From NCBI RefSeq assembly GCF_000222305.1, contig NC_015921.1, forward strand, positions 1-64,000: DNA of 64,000 bases, read 5' to 3'. A program made the translations under genes and the position numbers. The DNA comes from Borreliella bissettiae DN127. Lineage in GTDB: Bacteria; Spirochaetota; Spirochaetia; Borreliales; Borreliaceae. A model generated the notes under the pieces. The model was not told the origin of the DNA. It saw only the letters and a list, made by a program, of their open reading frames with translations, and searched no databases. Below are positions 1 through 8,410 of this stretch, piece by piece (position 1 is the stretch's first letter; each line of letters begins with the position of its first letter).

Positions 1-22
1 TAAAAGGTTAAAAACTCAAAAC

Positions 23-51
23 TGGCAAAAACCTATTGCTTTGTATATAAT
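23..51 (+). promoter_or_regulatory. Probable sigma70 promoter of BB0001
   Basis: A perfect -10 hexamer TATAAT lies at 46-51. About 17 bp upstream is a weak -35-like TGGCAA at 23-28. An AAAGG ribosome site at 63-67 precedes the ATG at 77. The -35 match is poor, so this rests mainly on the -10. Confidence 0.45.
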
Positions 52-76
52 AATTAATATATAAAGGCATCTACTA

Positions 77-655
77 ATGCAATATAGTGCTATTTTATCG
101 ATCTTTTTAATAATAAATAGTGTTAATTTATTTTGCTTTCAAAATAAATTAACAAATTCTCGTTGGGTAATTCCCAACGAGAATATAATGCAAAAAAAAA
201 TAAAAATGGGCATAATTTACCATAATTATATAAATCCTATCTTTTATAATGAAAACTATAAATACATTGCCTTTATGGGAATATTAACATCTTATAATGA
301 ATGGATTGAAATACAATTCAGCCCCATAAATTTTTTTACTATCCCAATAAATAAAGATTTTATTTCAAATACATATTTCAATTTAGCTTTCACTATTTAC
401 ATTGCTAAATATTCAATTTTGGCCGATACACTTACTATAAAATTCTTCATTGGAACCCAAATCGATTTAACTCTAAGAACCACCATATTTTTAGGAAAAA
501 CAACTAATGCATTTCTCTATCCAATCCTTCCAATAATTACTTTCAAATTTGAAATTGATTTTATACCTAATAATTATAGCATTTACTATAAAATATCAAC
601 TTCTTTTAAAGAATTTATTCTTTTAGATCTAGGAATTTCTATATTTATAACATAA
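77..655 (+). CDS. Exported hypothetical protein (BB0001-like)
   Basis: I do not recognise a family. The 192-residue protein starts with a signal-peptide-like segment (ILSIFLIINSVNLFCF), followed by many short alternating hydrophobic/polar stretches that could be beta strands of an outer-membrane or periplasmic protein. This is only an impression. There is no lipobox with the usual L-x-x-C spacing. The start at 77 is supported by AAAGG about 9 nt upstream. The gene stands alone, converging on the BB0002 glycosidase with a 120 bp gap. Its codons are A-rich like the other plus-strand genes. A perfect 12-bp hairpin lies inside its coding region near residues 27-36. By position it matches the first annotated gene of the Lyme spirochete chromosome. 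Confidence 0.6.
   Translation: MQYSAILSIFLIINSVNLFCFQNKLTNSRWVIPNENIMQKKIKMGIIYHNYINPIFYNENYKYIAFMGILTSYNEWIEIQFSPINFFTIPINKDFISNTYFNLAFTIYIAKYSILADTLTIKFFIGTQIDLTLRTTIFLGKTTNAFLYPILPIITFKFEIDFIPNNYSIYYKISTSFKEFILLDLGISIFIT
156..184. repeat. Perfect 12-bp inverted repeat inside BB0001
   Basis: The arms ATTCTCGTTGGG (156-167) and CCCAACGAGAAT (173-184) are exact reverse complements separated by the 5-nt loop TAATT. The repeat lies just after the signal-peptide region of BB0001. With several GC pairs in so AT-rich a genome it should fold stably in mRNA. It has no T tract and is not a standard terminator. Confidence 0.8.
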
Positions 656-775
656 AAAATTTTACACACCTTTTTCATATTTTTTTAAAAATTTCTAACA
701 AGACAAGAAATTATATAAGTTATTTAAAATCAGCAAGTTGCCAAAGCCCAAAAACAAATCTTTAAAATAATTTTG

Positions 776-1804
776 TTAAGGAACAAGAACTATATTTACA
801 CCCGAACTTAAAGATTTTTTAATAGCATTTTCAATATTAGAAAAACTTCTTGTAATTGCTCCCATATCATAAGAATCTGTCATCATAATACTAGTAATAT
901 TTAAATTTTCCCTTATAATATTAACAATACTTTTAGACATGCTGGTTATATCTTTGGAAATTTTAGGAACATTCACATGACCAATCATAATAAATTTAGC
1001 AGCTCTACCAAAAACAAATGGAACAAAATTATTTAACATTAAAAAGCTTTTACTATAAGGCAAAAACGCTAAATATTTATGTGTATCTGTAGTTGTTCCT
1101 CCTAATCCAGGAAAATGCTTGATTGCTGAAAATACTCCATGATTCTGCATTCCATCAATAAAAGCTTCTACCATAAGTCCAATATTATAAGCGGAATATC
1201 CTCCGAATGTCCTATTTAGCAAAGGGGTATGCGGTGCAAATTTAATGTCAGCAACTGGAGCCATATTCAAATTAATGCCCAGTCTACGTAATTGTTTAGC
1301 AAGAACTTCACCAATTTTATAAATAAGATGCAAATCTTTAACGCCCCCCACGCGCTCCATGGCCGGAAAATTATAAACCCCCATTTTTTTATTTTCACCA
1401 GCTCTACTAACTATCCCTCCCTCTTCATCAATAGCAATAAAAATATCATGCCCAATATGACTCTTTATTGTCCTAATCAATCCCCTTGTCTGCTCAGCAT
1501 CTTTTAAATTTTCTCTAAATAAAATTATACCAATCGGATTAATCTTTTTTATTCTATTAATATCATCGATATTAAGATCTTGGACATTCTTGAAATTTGT
1601 TAAATTTCTAATCCCAATAAATAAGTTTCTATCTTTTAAAAGAGCTTGAAAATCTAATTCACCTAAAAATTTTATAAAATCTACAAGATCTGATTTATCC
1701 TTGTTGAAATATTCATAATCTATTTCTGGCAAAGATTCTATTGCAAATAAATTTAAACAAAAAAAGCTAAAAAATGAAAAAAATAAAGCTTTCAAAAAGT
1801 CCAT
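776..1804 (-). CDS. Exported glycoside hydrolase family 3 beta-N-acetylhexosaminidase (NagZ-like)
   Basis: This 342-residue GH3 enzyme would remove terminal beta-N-acetylglucosamine from peptidoglycan or chitin-type sugars. Visible family marks are IDEEGGxVSR (126-134), NRTFG (198-202), the KHFPG block (229-233) with the D-T-H acid/base element (240-242), and the TDSYDMGAI nucleophile segment with Asp310. The usual HFPGHGDT reads HFPGLGGT here, so one conserved His and one Asp are changed. The N terminus is a hydrophobic signal segment ending near AIES, suggesting export, whereas classical NagZ is cytoplasmic. The start overlaps the end of the upstream UGPase-like gene by 13 nt, so the two are probably co-transcribed. 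Family membership is firm; the natural substrate is inference. Confidence 0.85.
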   Translation of the reverse strand: MDFLKALFFSFFSFFCLNLFAIESLPEIDYEYFNKDKSDLVDFIKFLGELDFQALLKDRNLFIGIRNLTNFKNVQDLNIDDINRIKKINPIGIILFRENLKDAEQTRGLIRTIKSHIGHDIFIAIDEEGGIVSRAGENKKMGVYNFPAMERVGGVKDLHLIYKIGEVLAKQLRRLGINLNMAPVADIKFAPHTPLLNRTFGGYSAYNIGLMVEAFIDGMQNHGVFSAIKHFPGLGGTTTDTHKYLAFLPYSKSFLMLNNFVPFVFGRAAKFIMIGHVNVPKISKDITSMSKSIVNIIRENLNITSIMMTDSYDMGAITRSFSNIENAIKKSLSSGVNIVLVP

Positions 1805-3258
1805 TTATCTAACCCACAAAGCAAACCATAATCTTCTGATAACAAATCATAAAGAGCGCTAAAATTCTTAGCAGAATTATCAACCCCCTTCTTATAACAA
1901 TATCCACATCTATCTTCAAGATTGCTATTAAGCAACATGTCAATAAATAACTTTGCAGGAAGAAATCTTCTATTTCTATCAACCGTTAAAATTAATGGAT
2001 TTTCCATTAATTTTAACACTTCCCATGTTATTTGCTCAACCGAAATATATTTACCGATTTCTTTATCTTGCTCTATAATTCTAATGGGCATTTTTTCTAT
2101 TATTTCATCAATATTTTTTATCAAATACTCTAAATTAAAAAGCCCGGTTGCACAATTAAATAACAACCTATTACCCTTATTTTCAAAATCTTGCACAATT
2201 TCTGAAGAAATCCCCCCGCCAATATCAACACAAGTTAAACGATTTTCACCGTTTACTGCCAATATGCCCCCCTTAAAATCTGCCTTGCTTTTAAAACTAA
2301 ATTCAAATCCAGAAGAATAATTGGTCAAAGCCATTACAGCAAGAGCCTTCAAATTAATTGTAAAACCCATATTGTCAACATTGCCAATGTATATAAATCT
2401 TTTCCCAGATTCATAAAGTTTTAAATAAATATCTTTTAAAATTTTAAAATTTTGACCATGACCGGCAGGCAAAGCCAAAATAGAATTAGCATTTTTATTA
2501 TCTTTGAGAGTAAAATATTTATAATTAGAGCTATTCGGTTTTTCATAACAATAAACTAAGGGCTGAACGGCTGTAAAAATATCTTCTTTTTTAAGAGAAC
2601 AAAAATTTACACTTTTAATCAAATCATCTACAAATAAATCATCCAAAAATTTTGAAATAAATTCATTCGTTTTACAACTAGTCATTTGAAATATTGAGGG
2701 CTTAATCATTTTGCCATAAAAAGATTCATATCTTTTAGCAACCATTAAAAGGTGTCTAATTTTTAAAGCCAAAAATGAAAATCCCAAACTACCATCTTTG
2801 TTAATATATGCTGGCGTTATCCCCTTTGGAAATTTTTCAAATTTTTCTTTAAATTCAAGTATTTTAGATTCATATAGCACATATAAATCTTCATTTAACG
2901 CCCTATTTTTAGCTAAATCAAAATAACTTGTTGCAGAGCCTCCATTTAAAATTCCAAAAGACAGGTATGGGAAAAGCATTAGTCCTAAATTTTCAAGATC
3001 ACAAGAAGAAAAAATATAACAATCACCTTCTTCTGAGCACAATAATTTAGAAAAATCATGAAAATATTTTTTAAAATTATCTTCAACCAAACCTTTGTGA
3101 AACTTAAACCTCAAAATTTTATCCGAAATATTTAAAATATTTTCATGGTTATCATAAGGAAAATATTTAATGGATTCAAAATTATTAATCCCTATCTCAC
3201 CAGAATTAAGTTTTTCAAGTATCATTTCAGAAAAAATTTTATCAACTTTAACATTCAT
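1792..3258 (-). CDS. Probable UTP-glucose-1-phosphate uridylyltransferase (UGPase family; BB0003-like)
   Basis: This 488-residue protein is usually left as hypothetical, but it carries the landmarks of eukaryotic-type UDP-glucose pyrophosphorylase. These are a ILNGG nucleotide-binding turn (103-107), PSIFQMTS (187-194) corresponding to the LLLMNSF block, PAGHGQNF (264-271) matching the family PPGHGDVF, NVDNMGFTINLKAL (293-306) matching NSDNLGAxVDLKIL, DFKGG (327-331), and FNCATGLFNLEYL matching FNTNNLWVNLKAI. The reaction would be UTP + glucose-1-P to UDP-glucose + PPi in the cytoplasm. The divergent neighbour is a phosphoglucomutase, which makes the substrate. The glycine turn reads GGSATS rather than GGLGTTMG, so activity should be tested. 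It overlaps the GH3 gene downstream. Confidence 0.7.
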   Translation of the reverse strand: MNVKVDKIFSEMILEKLNSGEIGINNFESIKYFPYDNHENILNISDKILRFKFHKGLVEDNFKKYFHDFSKLLCSEEGDCYIFSSCDLENLGLMLFPYLSFGILNGGSATSYFDLAKNRALNEDLYVLYESKILEFKEKFEKFPKGITPAYINKDGSLGFSFLALKIRHLLMVAKRYESFYGKMIKPSIFQMTSCKTNEFISKFLDDLFVDDLIKSVNFCSLKKEDIFTAVQPLVYCYEKPNSSNYKYFTLKDNKNANSILALPAGHGQNFKILKDIYLKLYESGKRFIYIGNVDNMGFTINLKALAVMALTNYSSGFEFSFKSKADFKGGILAVNGENRLTCVDIGGGISSEIVQDFENKGNRLLFNCATGLFNLEYLIKNIDEIIEKMPIRIIEQDKEIGKYISVEQITWEVLKLMENPLILTVDRNRRFLPAKLFIDMLLNSNLEDRCGYCYKKGVDNSAKNFSALYDLLSEDYGLLCGLDKWTF

Positions 3259-3321
3259 CAGTTAAAACCAAAACCCTTAAAGAAAAGCTTATTAATATAA
3301 GCAAAAAACTAATTTTTTAAG

Positions 3322-3374
3322 TATAATAATATAAGTGACCATATTATTAATTGTTAATTATAGCAATAATATGG
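3322..3374 (+). promoter_or_regulatory. -10 element and inverted repeat in leader of BB0004
   Basis: A TATAAT hexamer at 3322-3327 could be the -10 for the phosphoglucomutase gene. Just downstream, CCATATTATT (3339-3348) and AATAATATGG (3365-3374) are perfect 10-bp inverted arms around a 16-nt spacer. They would form either an operator or a hairpin at the 5' end of the transcript. The gene starts at 3402. Confidence 0.45.
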
Positions 3375-3401
3375 CTGGAATATCAATGAGAAGAAATTGA
3401 C

Positions 3402-5195
3402 ATGCTTAAACAATATTCACTTAACATGAAAAATTTTAAAAAAGCTTTTGATAAGATGATACTTTCTCCTTCAGGATTTAGAAAAATTTTTGCAAAATCA
3501 AAAAATGAAGATTCAACAGAAAATGAAATAAACAATGAAGATAAAGTGCTAATAGCGCTAATAATCTTCACAATATCAAATTATTTTAAAAATGAACCCA
3601 GACCCTACATTGGATTAGGATTAGACTCAAGACCAACTGGCAAAATTATTGCAGAAATAACAATAAAAATATTAATAACAAACAAAGAAAAGATTAAGTT
3701 TTTTGGAATACTTCCAATAACTGAAATTTTAGCTTATATGAAAAACAACAAAGATTCAAAGGGCTTTATTTACATATCTGCAAGCCATAATCCAACAGGA
3801 TATAATGGGATAAAAATAGGGTTAAACGATGGTGGCGTACTAAATTCCGCAAAAGCTAATGAAATAATAAAACAAATTAAAAACAATAGCCAAAATGAAA
3901 AGCTAATAAACCATTTAATTAACACTCTAAACAAATTTGATGAAGATAACTCTCATTTAGAGAATTATAATAAAATAATAAAATTAGAAAGAAAAAATAA
4001 AAACCAATCTTATAAAAGATATAAATCATTAATACATGAAATAGCATATGAAAACGATATTAACAATAAAAATATCGAAATTTTAGAAAAAAGAATACTA
4101 AAAAATCCAATTGGGATAATCGCAGAAATGAACGGAAGCTCCAGAATCAATTCAATAGATAAAGAATTGCTAGAATCTTTAGGATTGAAAGTAAAATTAT
4201 ATAATGACGAAATAGGTATTTTTAAGCACAATATTATTCCTGAAGGAAAATCTTTAAACGAATGCAAAAAGCTGCTACAAAATAAATATATACAAGACAA
4301 TTCTTTTGAACTAGGATATGTGCCAGATTGTGATGGAGATAGGGGCAATCTAGTGTTTATAGACAAAGCCACAAACACTGCAAATATCATCGAAGCGCAA
4401 AAAATATTTGCACTTGTAGTAATTTCAGAGCTTAGCTATCTTCATTACATAGGGATAAAAAATAATGTAGCAATAGTAACCAATGATGCAACATCTCTAA
4501 ATATTGAAAAAATTGCAAATTTTTTTAACGCCAAAGTTTATAGAGTAGAGGTTGGAGAGGCTAATCTAACAGAAATGGCAGATGATTTAAGAGCTCAGGG
4601 ACTGGTTGTAAAAATCTCAGGAGAGGGCTCAAATGGGGGCTGCATAATTCACCCCTCAAGGGTAAGAGACCCAATTACTACTTTACTTAGTATCGTAAAA
4701 TTATTAAAAATGAAAGAACTTTACCAAATATGGTGTAAGTTGTCTAAAAATTACTATAAAGAAAAGTACGACTTAAAAGATATTTTAAATACAACAAATT
4801 TTTATAGCAATGTAATAGTATCATCCAAGAAAGCCAATTTAACAAATCTAAAAATAGAAAATCAAGAAATTTTAAAAAGCAATTATGAAAATCTATTGAT
4901 TAAAGAGATAAAAAGAAATAAGTTATTTCAAGAATTATCAGTAGTTGATTATGAAATCATTAACTATGAAGGCAAAAGACAATCTAAGATTAGAACTGGA
5001 GATTCTTCGGGAGGATTAAAGGTATTGCTAAAAACTGACAAAGAAATTGTTGCAACCTTATGGATGAGAATGTCAAAAACAGAACCAGTAACAAGAGTGC
5101 TCAGCGAAGTTATTTATGCAAAAAGACACATTTTGTTCAAACTACTAGAATTTAACAAAAGATTAATAAAAAAGGCAAACCTACCTAATAATTAA
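3402..5195 (+). CDS. Phosphoglucomutase/phosphomannomutase (alpha-D-phosphohexomutase)
   Basis: The protein interconverts hexose-6-phosphate and hexose-1-phosphate. All four phosphohexomutase blocks are visible: the phosphoserine loop SASHNP with Ser128, the metal-binding DCDGDR near 309-314, the sugar loop GEGSNGG, and a phosphate loop near the C terminus reading MSKTEPVTRV where RxSGTEP is usual. At 597 residues it is long, like PGM2/PMM2-type enzymes, with an insert of Lys/Asn-rich sequence around 165-205. It is transcribed away from the UGPase-like gene at 1792-3258. The pair would convert glucose-6-P to UDP-glucose. B31 databases have called it femD. It converges on trpS with about 60 bp and no clear terminator. 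Confidence 0.88.
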   Translation: MLKQYSLNMKNFKKAFDKMILSPSGFRKIFAKSKNEDSTENEINNEDKVLIALIIFTISNYFKNEPRPYIGLGLDSRPTGKIIAEITIKILITNKEKIKFFGILPITEILAYMKNNKDSKGFIYISASHNPTGYNGIKIGLNDGGVLNSAKANEIIKQIKNNSQNEKLINHLINTLNKFDEDNSHLENYNKIIKLERKNKNQSYKRYKSLIHEIAYENDINNKNIEILEKRILKNPIGIIAEMNGSSRINSIDKELLESLGLKVKLYNDEIGIFKHNIIPEGKSLNECKKLLQNKYIQDNSFELGYVPDCDGDRGNLVFIDKATNTANIIEAQKIFALVVISELSYLHYIGIKNNVAIVTNDATSLNIEKIANFFNAKVYRVEVGEANLTEMADDLRAQGLVVKISGEGSNGGCIIHPSRVRDPITTLLSIVKLLKMKELYQIWCKLSKNYYKEKYDLKDILNTTNFYSNVIVSSKKANLTNLKIENQEILKSNYENLLIKEIKRNKLFQELSVVDYEIINYEGKRQSKIRTGDSSGGLKVLLKTDKEIVATLWMRMSKTEPVTRVLSEVIYAKRHILFKLLEFNKRLIKKANLPNN

Positions 5196-5257
5196 TATTG
5201 TTTGATTTAAATAACAAGTTAATCACTAATATAAGTCTAGCATAAAATCAATAATTT

Positions 5258-6313
5258 TCATTTTTTATTTTTTTTCTCAACACTATATTTTATTCCATTC
5301 CAAGTTTTTGAAAGTCCTATTAAGTCCTTAACATCTTTTACTACTTTATTTGCAACAAACCTTGCCTTGCTAGTGCCATCAAAAATAATTTCATCAATGT
5401 AATCTTTTTTTTTGGCTTCATAAAAACTTCTTTTATCCCTTATTGGTTTTAAAAAGCTATTCAAAGCCAAAAACAATTTTTTCTTAACCTCAACATCGCC
5501 TACTTTACCTTTCTTATACCTATTTTTAAGATCTTCAACTTCTTCATGATTACTATTAAAAATTCCGTGATAAATAAAAACGGGATTACCTTCAACATTA
5601 CCAGGAATATCTGCCCTTATTCTATTTGGATCTGTATACATGGACATAATTTTTTTTTCTAATAAATTTTCATTATCGTTTAAAAAAATTGCATTATTAA
5701 GACTCTTGCTCATTTTATTCTTGCCATAAATACCCACCAAAGGACAAGAATCTGTGAAAACAGATTCGGGTATTGGGAAAAAATTATTTTTATACAAATG
5801 GTTAAACCTTCTTGCAAGTTCTCTTGCAAATTCAATATGAGATTCATTATCACGCCCAACGGGAACTAAATTTGCTTTTGTCATTAAAATATCTGCGCTC
5901 ATAAGAACAGGATATCCCAAAAGGCCATAAGGAATATCTTTAAGTCCGGCCGCAATGCTCATGTCTTTTATACTTGGAATTCTTTGTAAGCGCGCAACAG
6001 TAACAATCATTGAAAATATTAAATGGAGCTCAAAAAGCTCGGGTATGGCTGATTGCAAATATATACTAACCTTATCGGGGTTAATTCCACAAGCAAGATA
6101 ATCCAAAACCATTTCCCTAACATTAAAAGGTATTGTGTTGATGCTCTTCAAGTCGGGCTTTGTAGTCAAAGTATGTAAATCGGCTATAATAAAATATGTT
6201 TCATACTCTTCTTGAAATTTCAATCGATTTACTACAGATCCCACATAGTGCCCTAAATGAAGAGCACCAGTAGGTCTATCTCCTGTAAGCATAACCTTTC
6301 TTTTCAAAATCAA
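5258..6313 (-). CDS. trpS: Tryptophanyl-tRNA synthetase
   Basis: This class I aminoacyl-tRNA synthetase charges tRNA-Trp. The HIGH-type signature PTGALHLGH lies at residues 14-22 and KMSKS at about 199-203. The 351-residue length is usual for bacterial TrpRS. The start ATG overlaps the stop of the upstream AI-2E-type permease gene by 4 nt (ATGA), showing translational coupling. It is last in a three-gene minus-strand run with the HAD phosphatase and permease. Its C terminus is rich in Lys (EKKNKK). Confidence 0.97.
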   Translation of the reverse strand: MILKRKVMLTGDRPTGALHLGHYVGSVVNRLKFQEEYETYFIIADLHTLTTKPDLKSINTIPFNVREMVLDYLACGINPDKVSIYLQSAIPELFELHLIFSMIVTVARLQRIPSIKDMSIAAGLKDIPYGLLGYPVLMSADILMTKANLVPVGRDNESHIEFARELARRFNHLYKNNFFPIPESVFTDSCPLVGIYGKNKMSKSLNNAIFLNDNENLLEKKIMSMYTDPNRIRADIPGNVEGNPVFIYHGIFNSNHEEVEDLKNRYKKGKVGDVEVKKKLFLALNSFLKPIRDKRSFYEAKKKDYIDEIIFDGTSKARFVANKVVKDVKDLIGLSKTWNGIKYSVEKKNKK

Positions 6314-7395
6314 ATCTCCTTATCTTTACCCGAAATGCTAACATTACTTAAAATCTCAGAACCACCTAAAAATACAGAAAAAGACTTAAGCCAACTCACA
6401 TTATCAACTATTACCTTTACAATCACAGTAAAAGGATAAGATATTAAAAGACCCACTATACCCCAAAGCCATCCCCAAAAAAACAAAAAACATAAGAGCA
6501 AAAATGGTGAAATATCAAGTCTTTTTCCCTGCAATTTTGGCTCAAGAATATTTCCAATCAACATTTGAACAGAAGTATTATATATAAAAATATAAAGCAC
6601 TATGTTTAAATTTGGATAAAATTGAATTAAAGATGTTATTACAATAAAAAACACAGCTAATATAGAACCAATGCTGGGAATAAAATTGAAAACAAAAGAA
6701 AGAACCGCCCAAACAAGAGGAAAATCTTGACCAAATAAGGTTAATCCAATAAATACTAAAATGCCTGTTAAGCAGCTCACAAGAATTTTTATCCCCAAAT
6801 ATTTGCCAATTTGATTATTAATGGTATCTAGAGCCCCAATAAATCTAGTAGATACCGGTTTTTTAAAAGCTTTATCAAGTTTCTTTTCAAAAACATGTAT
6901 TTCTGAAAGCAAAAAATACAACAACAAAAAGACTACTACTAAGCTACTTGTAAATCCAATAATCTCATTGTAAACTCTTGTTAGAAATGGATAAATATAA
7001 CCAGAAAAATTCATATCATTAATAACAGAACTATCAACTTTATAGCGACTAAGCACATCTTTCATAATAAATGCTAATTGATTTTGATAATAAGGCAATT
7101 GCTTCATTAGAACAGTAACGCTGTAATAAACAAAACTAAAAATCAAATAAGAAAAAGAAAATAATAAGAAAAATATAATAAAAACTATTAAAAATTTTGG
7201 AACTTTAAATCTTGCTAAAAAAGTATAAACGGGATACATCAAAAATCCCAACACTATGGAAATAGCCAAAGGTTTAAATACGGCTTCTGCTATTTTAAAA
7301 GCCCCAATAAATATTAAAACTATAACAATACAATAAAAAACAGATTCCACTCTCCAAGGCTTTAAACCTTGATTTGTATTTAAATCTTTAAGCAT
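6310..7395 (-). CDS. AI-2E/PerM family membrane permease (BB0006-like)
   Basis: This polytopic membrane protein of the AI-2E transporter (PerM/YtvI/TqsA) family has about seven or eight hydrophobic segments. They start at residue ~20 (SVFYCIVIVLIFIGAFKIA), with a typical C-terminal block around FNFIPSIGSILAVFFIVI and a final FWGWLWGIVGLLISYPF. Substrates in this family range from AI-2 to Na+/H+ or lipids, so none is assigned. I prefer the ATG at 7395, which follows a strong AGAGGGG site, over a TTG 12 codons upstream that lacks one. The gene overlaps trpS by 4 nt and lies 24 bp after the HAD gene end at 7456. Confidence 0.8.
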   Translation of the reverse strand: MLKDLNTNQGLKPWRVESVFYCIVIVLIFIGAFKIAEAVFKPLAISIVLGFLMYPVYTFLARFKVPKFLIVFIIFFLLFSFSYLIFSFVYYSVTVLMKQLPYYQNQLAFIMKDVLSRYKVDSSVINDMNFSGYIYPFLTRVYNEIIGFTSSLVVVFLLLYFLLSEIHVFEKKLDKAFKKPVSTRFIGALDTINNQIGKYLGIKILVSCLTGILVFIGLTLFGQDFPLVWAVLSFVFNFIPSIGSILAVFFIVITSLIQFYPNLNIVLYIFIYNTSVQMLIGNILEPKLQGKRLDISPFLLLCFLFFWGWLWGIVGLLISYPFTVIVKVIVDNVSWLKSFSVFLGGSEILSNVSISGKDKEI

Positions 7396-7455
7396 ATTCC
7401 CCTCTTTTAGTTTTTTTGCTGCTTTTATCAACTAAACAAAAGTAAGTTGAATAAA

Positions 7456-8313
7456 TTATACACTCAAGCAAATTTTCTCCATTATCCAATTATACAATTT
7501 AGTGCCTTTGCTATAATTGGCCTCAGCAAAATCTCCCACTCTATTCTCATAAAACAATTTTTTTGCATTCTTATCATTTCCATGATACACTGTTAAAGTA
7601 TTTCTACAATGTTTCAAAATATTATTTAAGATTTCAAATGCTGGAATATCGCTAAATCCATCTGCAATGTAAAATATATTTTTAAAAGGAATTTGTCTTT
7701 TGCTCTTTGGGACTCTCTCATTAATCTTCTCATAAGATCCTTTATTGATTTCAAAAATAACTCTGGTTTTGATTGTATGATCTACAAAATAGCAAACGCT
7801 GCTTAAAATCTTATTTTTAGAAAATTTATCATCTCTTCGTTCGTAAAAAGGCATCAAATAAGAATCTATAAACTCACATGCCCACACTTTGCTCACATAA
7901 GGCGCAATTTTGCTTCCCAAAATCATTTGTCTAAACCCACTTGAAACAATGTAAATTTTAACCTGCGAATTATTACCTTCCAATTTCTTATTTATTTCAG
8001 ATATCTCATCAAATAAACCAATAACCCCCTCAAAAAATCTTAACTTAGCGCCCAAATCAAATAATGCTCTATTATCAAGACTTTTAAAAACCCCCTCCCT
8101 TACGTAGGTTAAAAAATGGGATAAATATATCATTTCACTAGAAATTATATTATAACCATTTTGCCTATAAACATACTCTAAGCCTTCAACTTCTTTCCAA
8201 AAGGAACAAGAATCAATACAATACTCATCAAACAGCACTTGCTGCATATTACCATAAATAAGAGTATTATCAAAATCAAATATTAAAGCTATAATATTTT
8301 CTCTTTCATTCAT
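7456..8313 (-). CDS. HAD-superfamily phosphatase, phosphoserine-phosphatase-like (BB0007)
   Basis: The cytoplasmic 285-residue protein has HAD motif I DFDNTL near residues 13-18 with two aspartates, motif II in IYIVSSGF, and motif IV in FYIADGFSDIPAFE. This arrangement, with a helical cap between motifs I and II, is typical of the phosphoserine phosphatase-like branch. The substrate is unknown. A serine pathway is not evident in the window, so a nucleotide, lipid-headgroup or sugar phosphate is equally possible. It is the first gene of the run leading to trpS and is divergent from cdaA across a ~97 bp AT-rich promoter region. Confidence 0.8.
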   Translation of the reverse strand: MNERENIIALIFDFDNTLIYGNMQQVLFDEYCIDSCSFWKEVEGLEYVYRQNGYNIISSEMIYLSHFLTYVREGVFKSLDNRALFDLGAKLRFFEGVIGLFDEISEINKKLEGNNSQVKIYIVSSGFRQMILGSKIAPYVSKVWACEFIDSYLMPFYERRDDKFSKNKILSSVCYFVDHTIKTRVIFEINKGSYEKINERVPKSKRQIPFKNIFYIADGFSDIPAFEILNNILKHCRNTLTVYHGNDKNAKKLFYENRVGDFAEANYSKGTKLYNWIMEKICLSV

Positions 8314-8410
8314 AAATTAAAAAACAATTTAACTTAAATAATCACAAACTATGCTTATTTATATATTTTATATTATACTAATATAGGTTAATAAGTACAG
8401 TGTTTTCACA

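Noticed and set aside
1-76. Chromosome telomere at the start of the window
   Set aside because: Gene order places this near the left chromosome end, but I see no TAGTATA telomere box or terminal inverted repeat in the first bases, so the hairpin end itself is not included or not recognisable.
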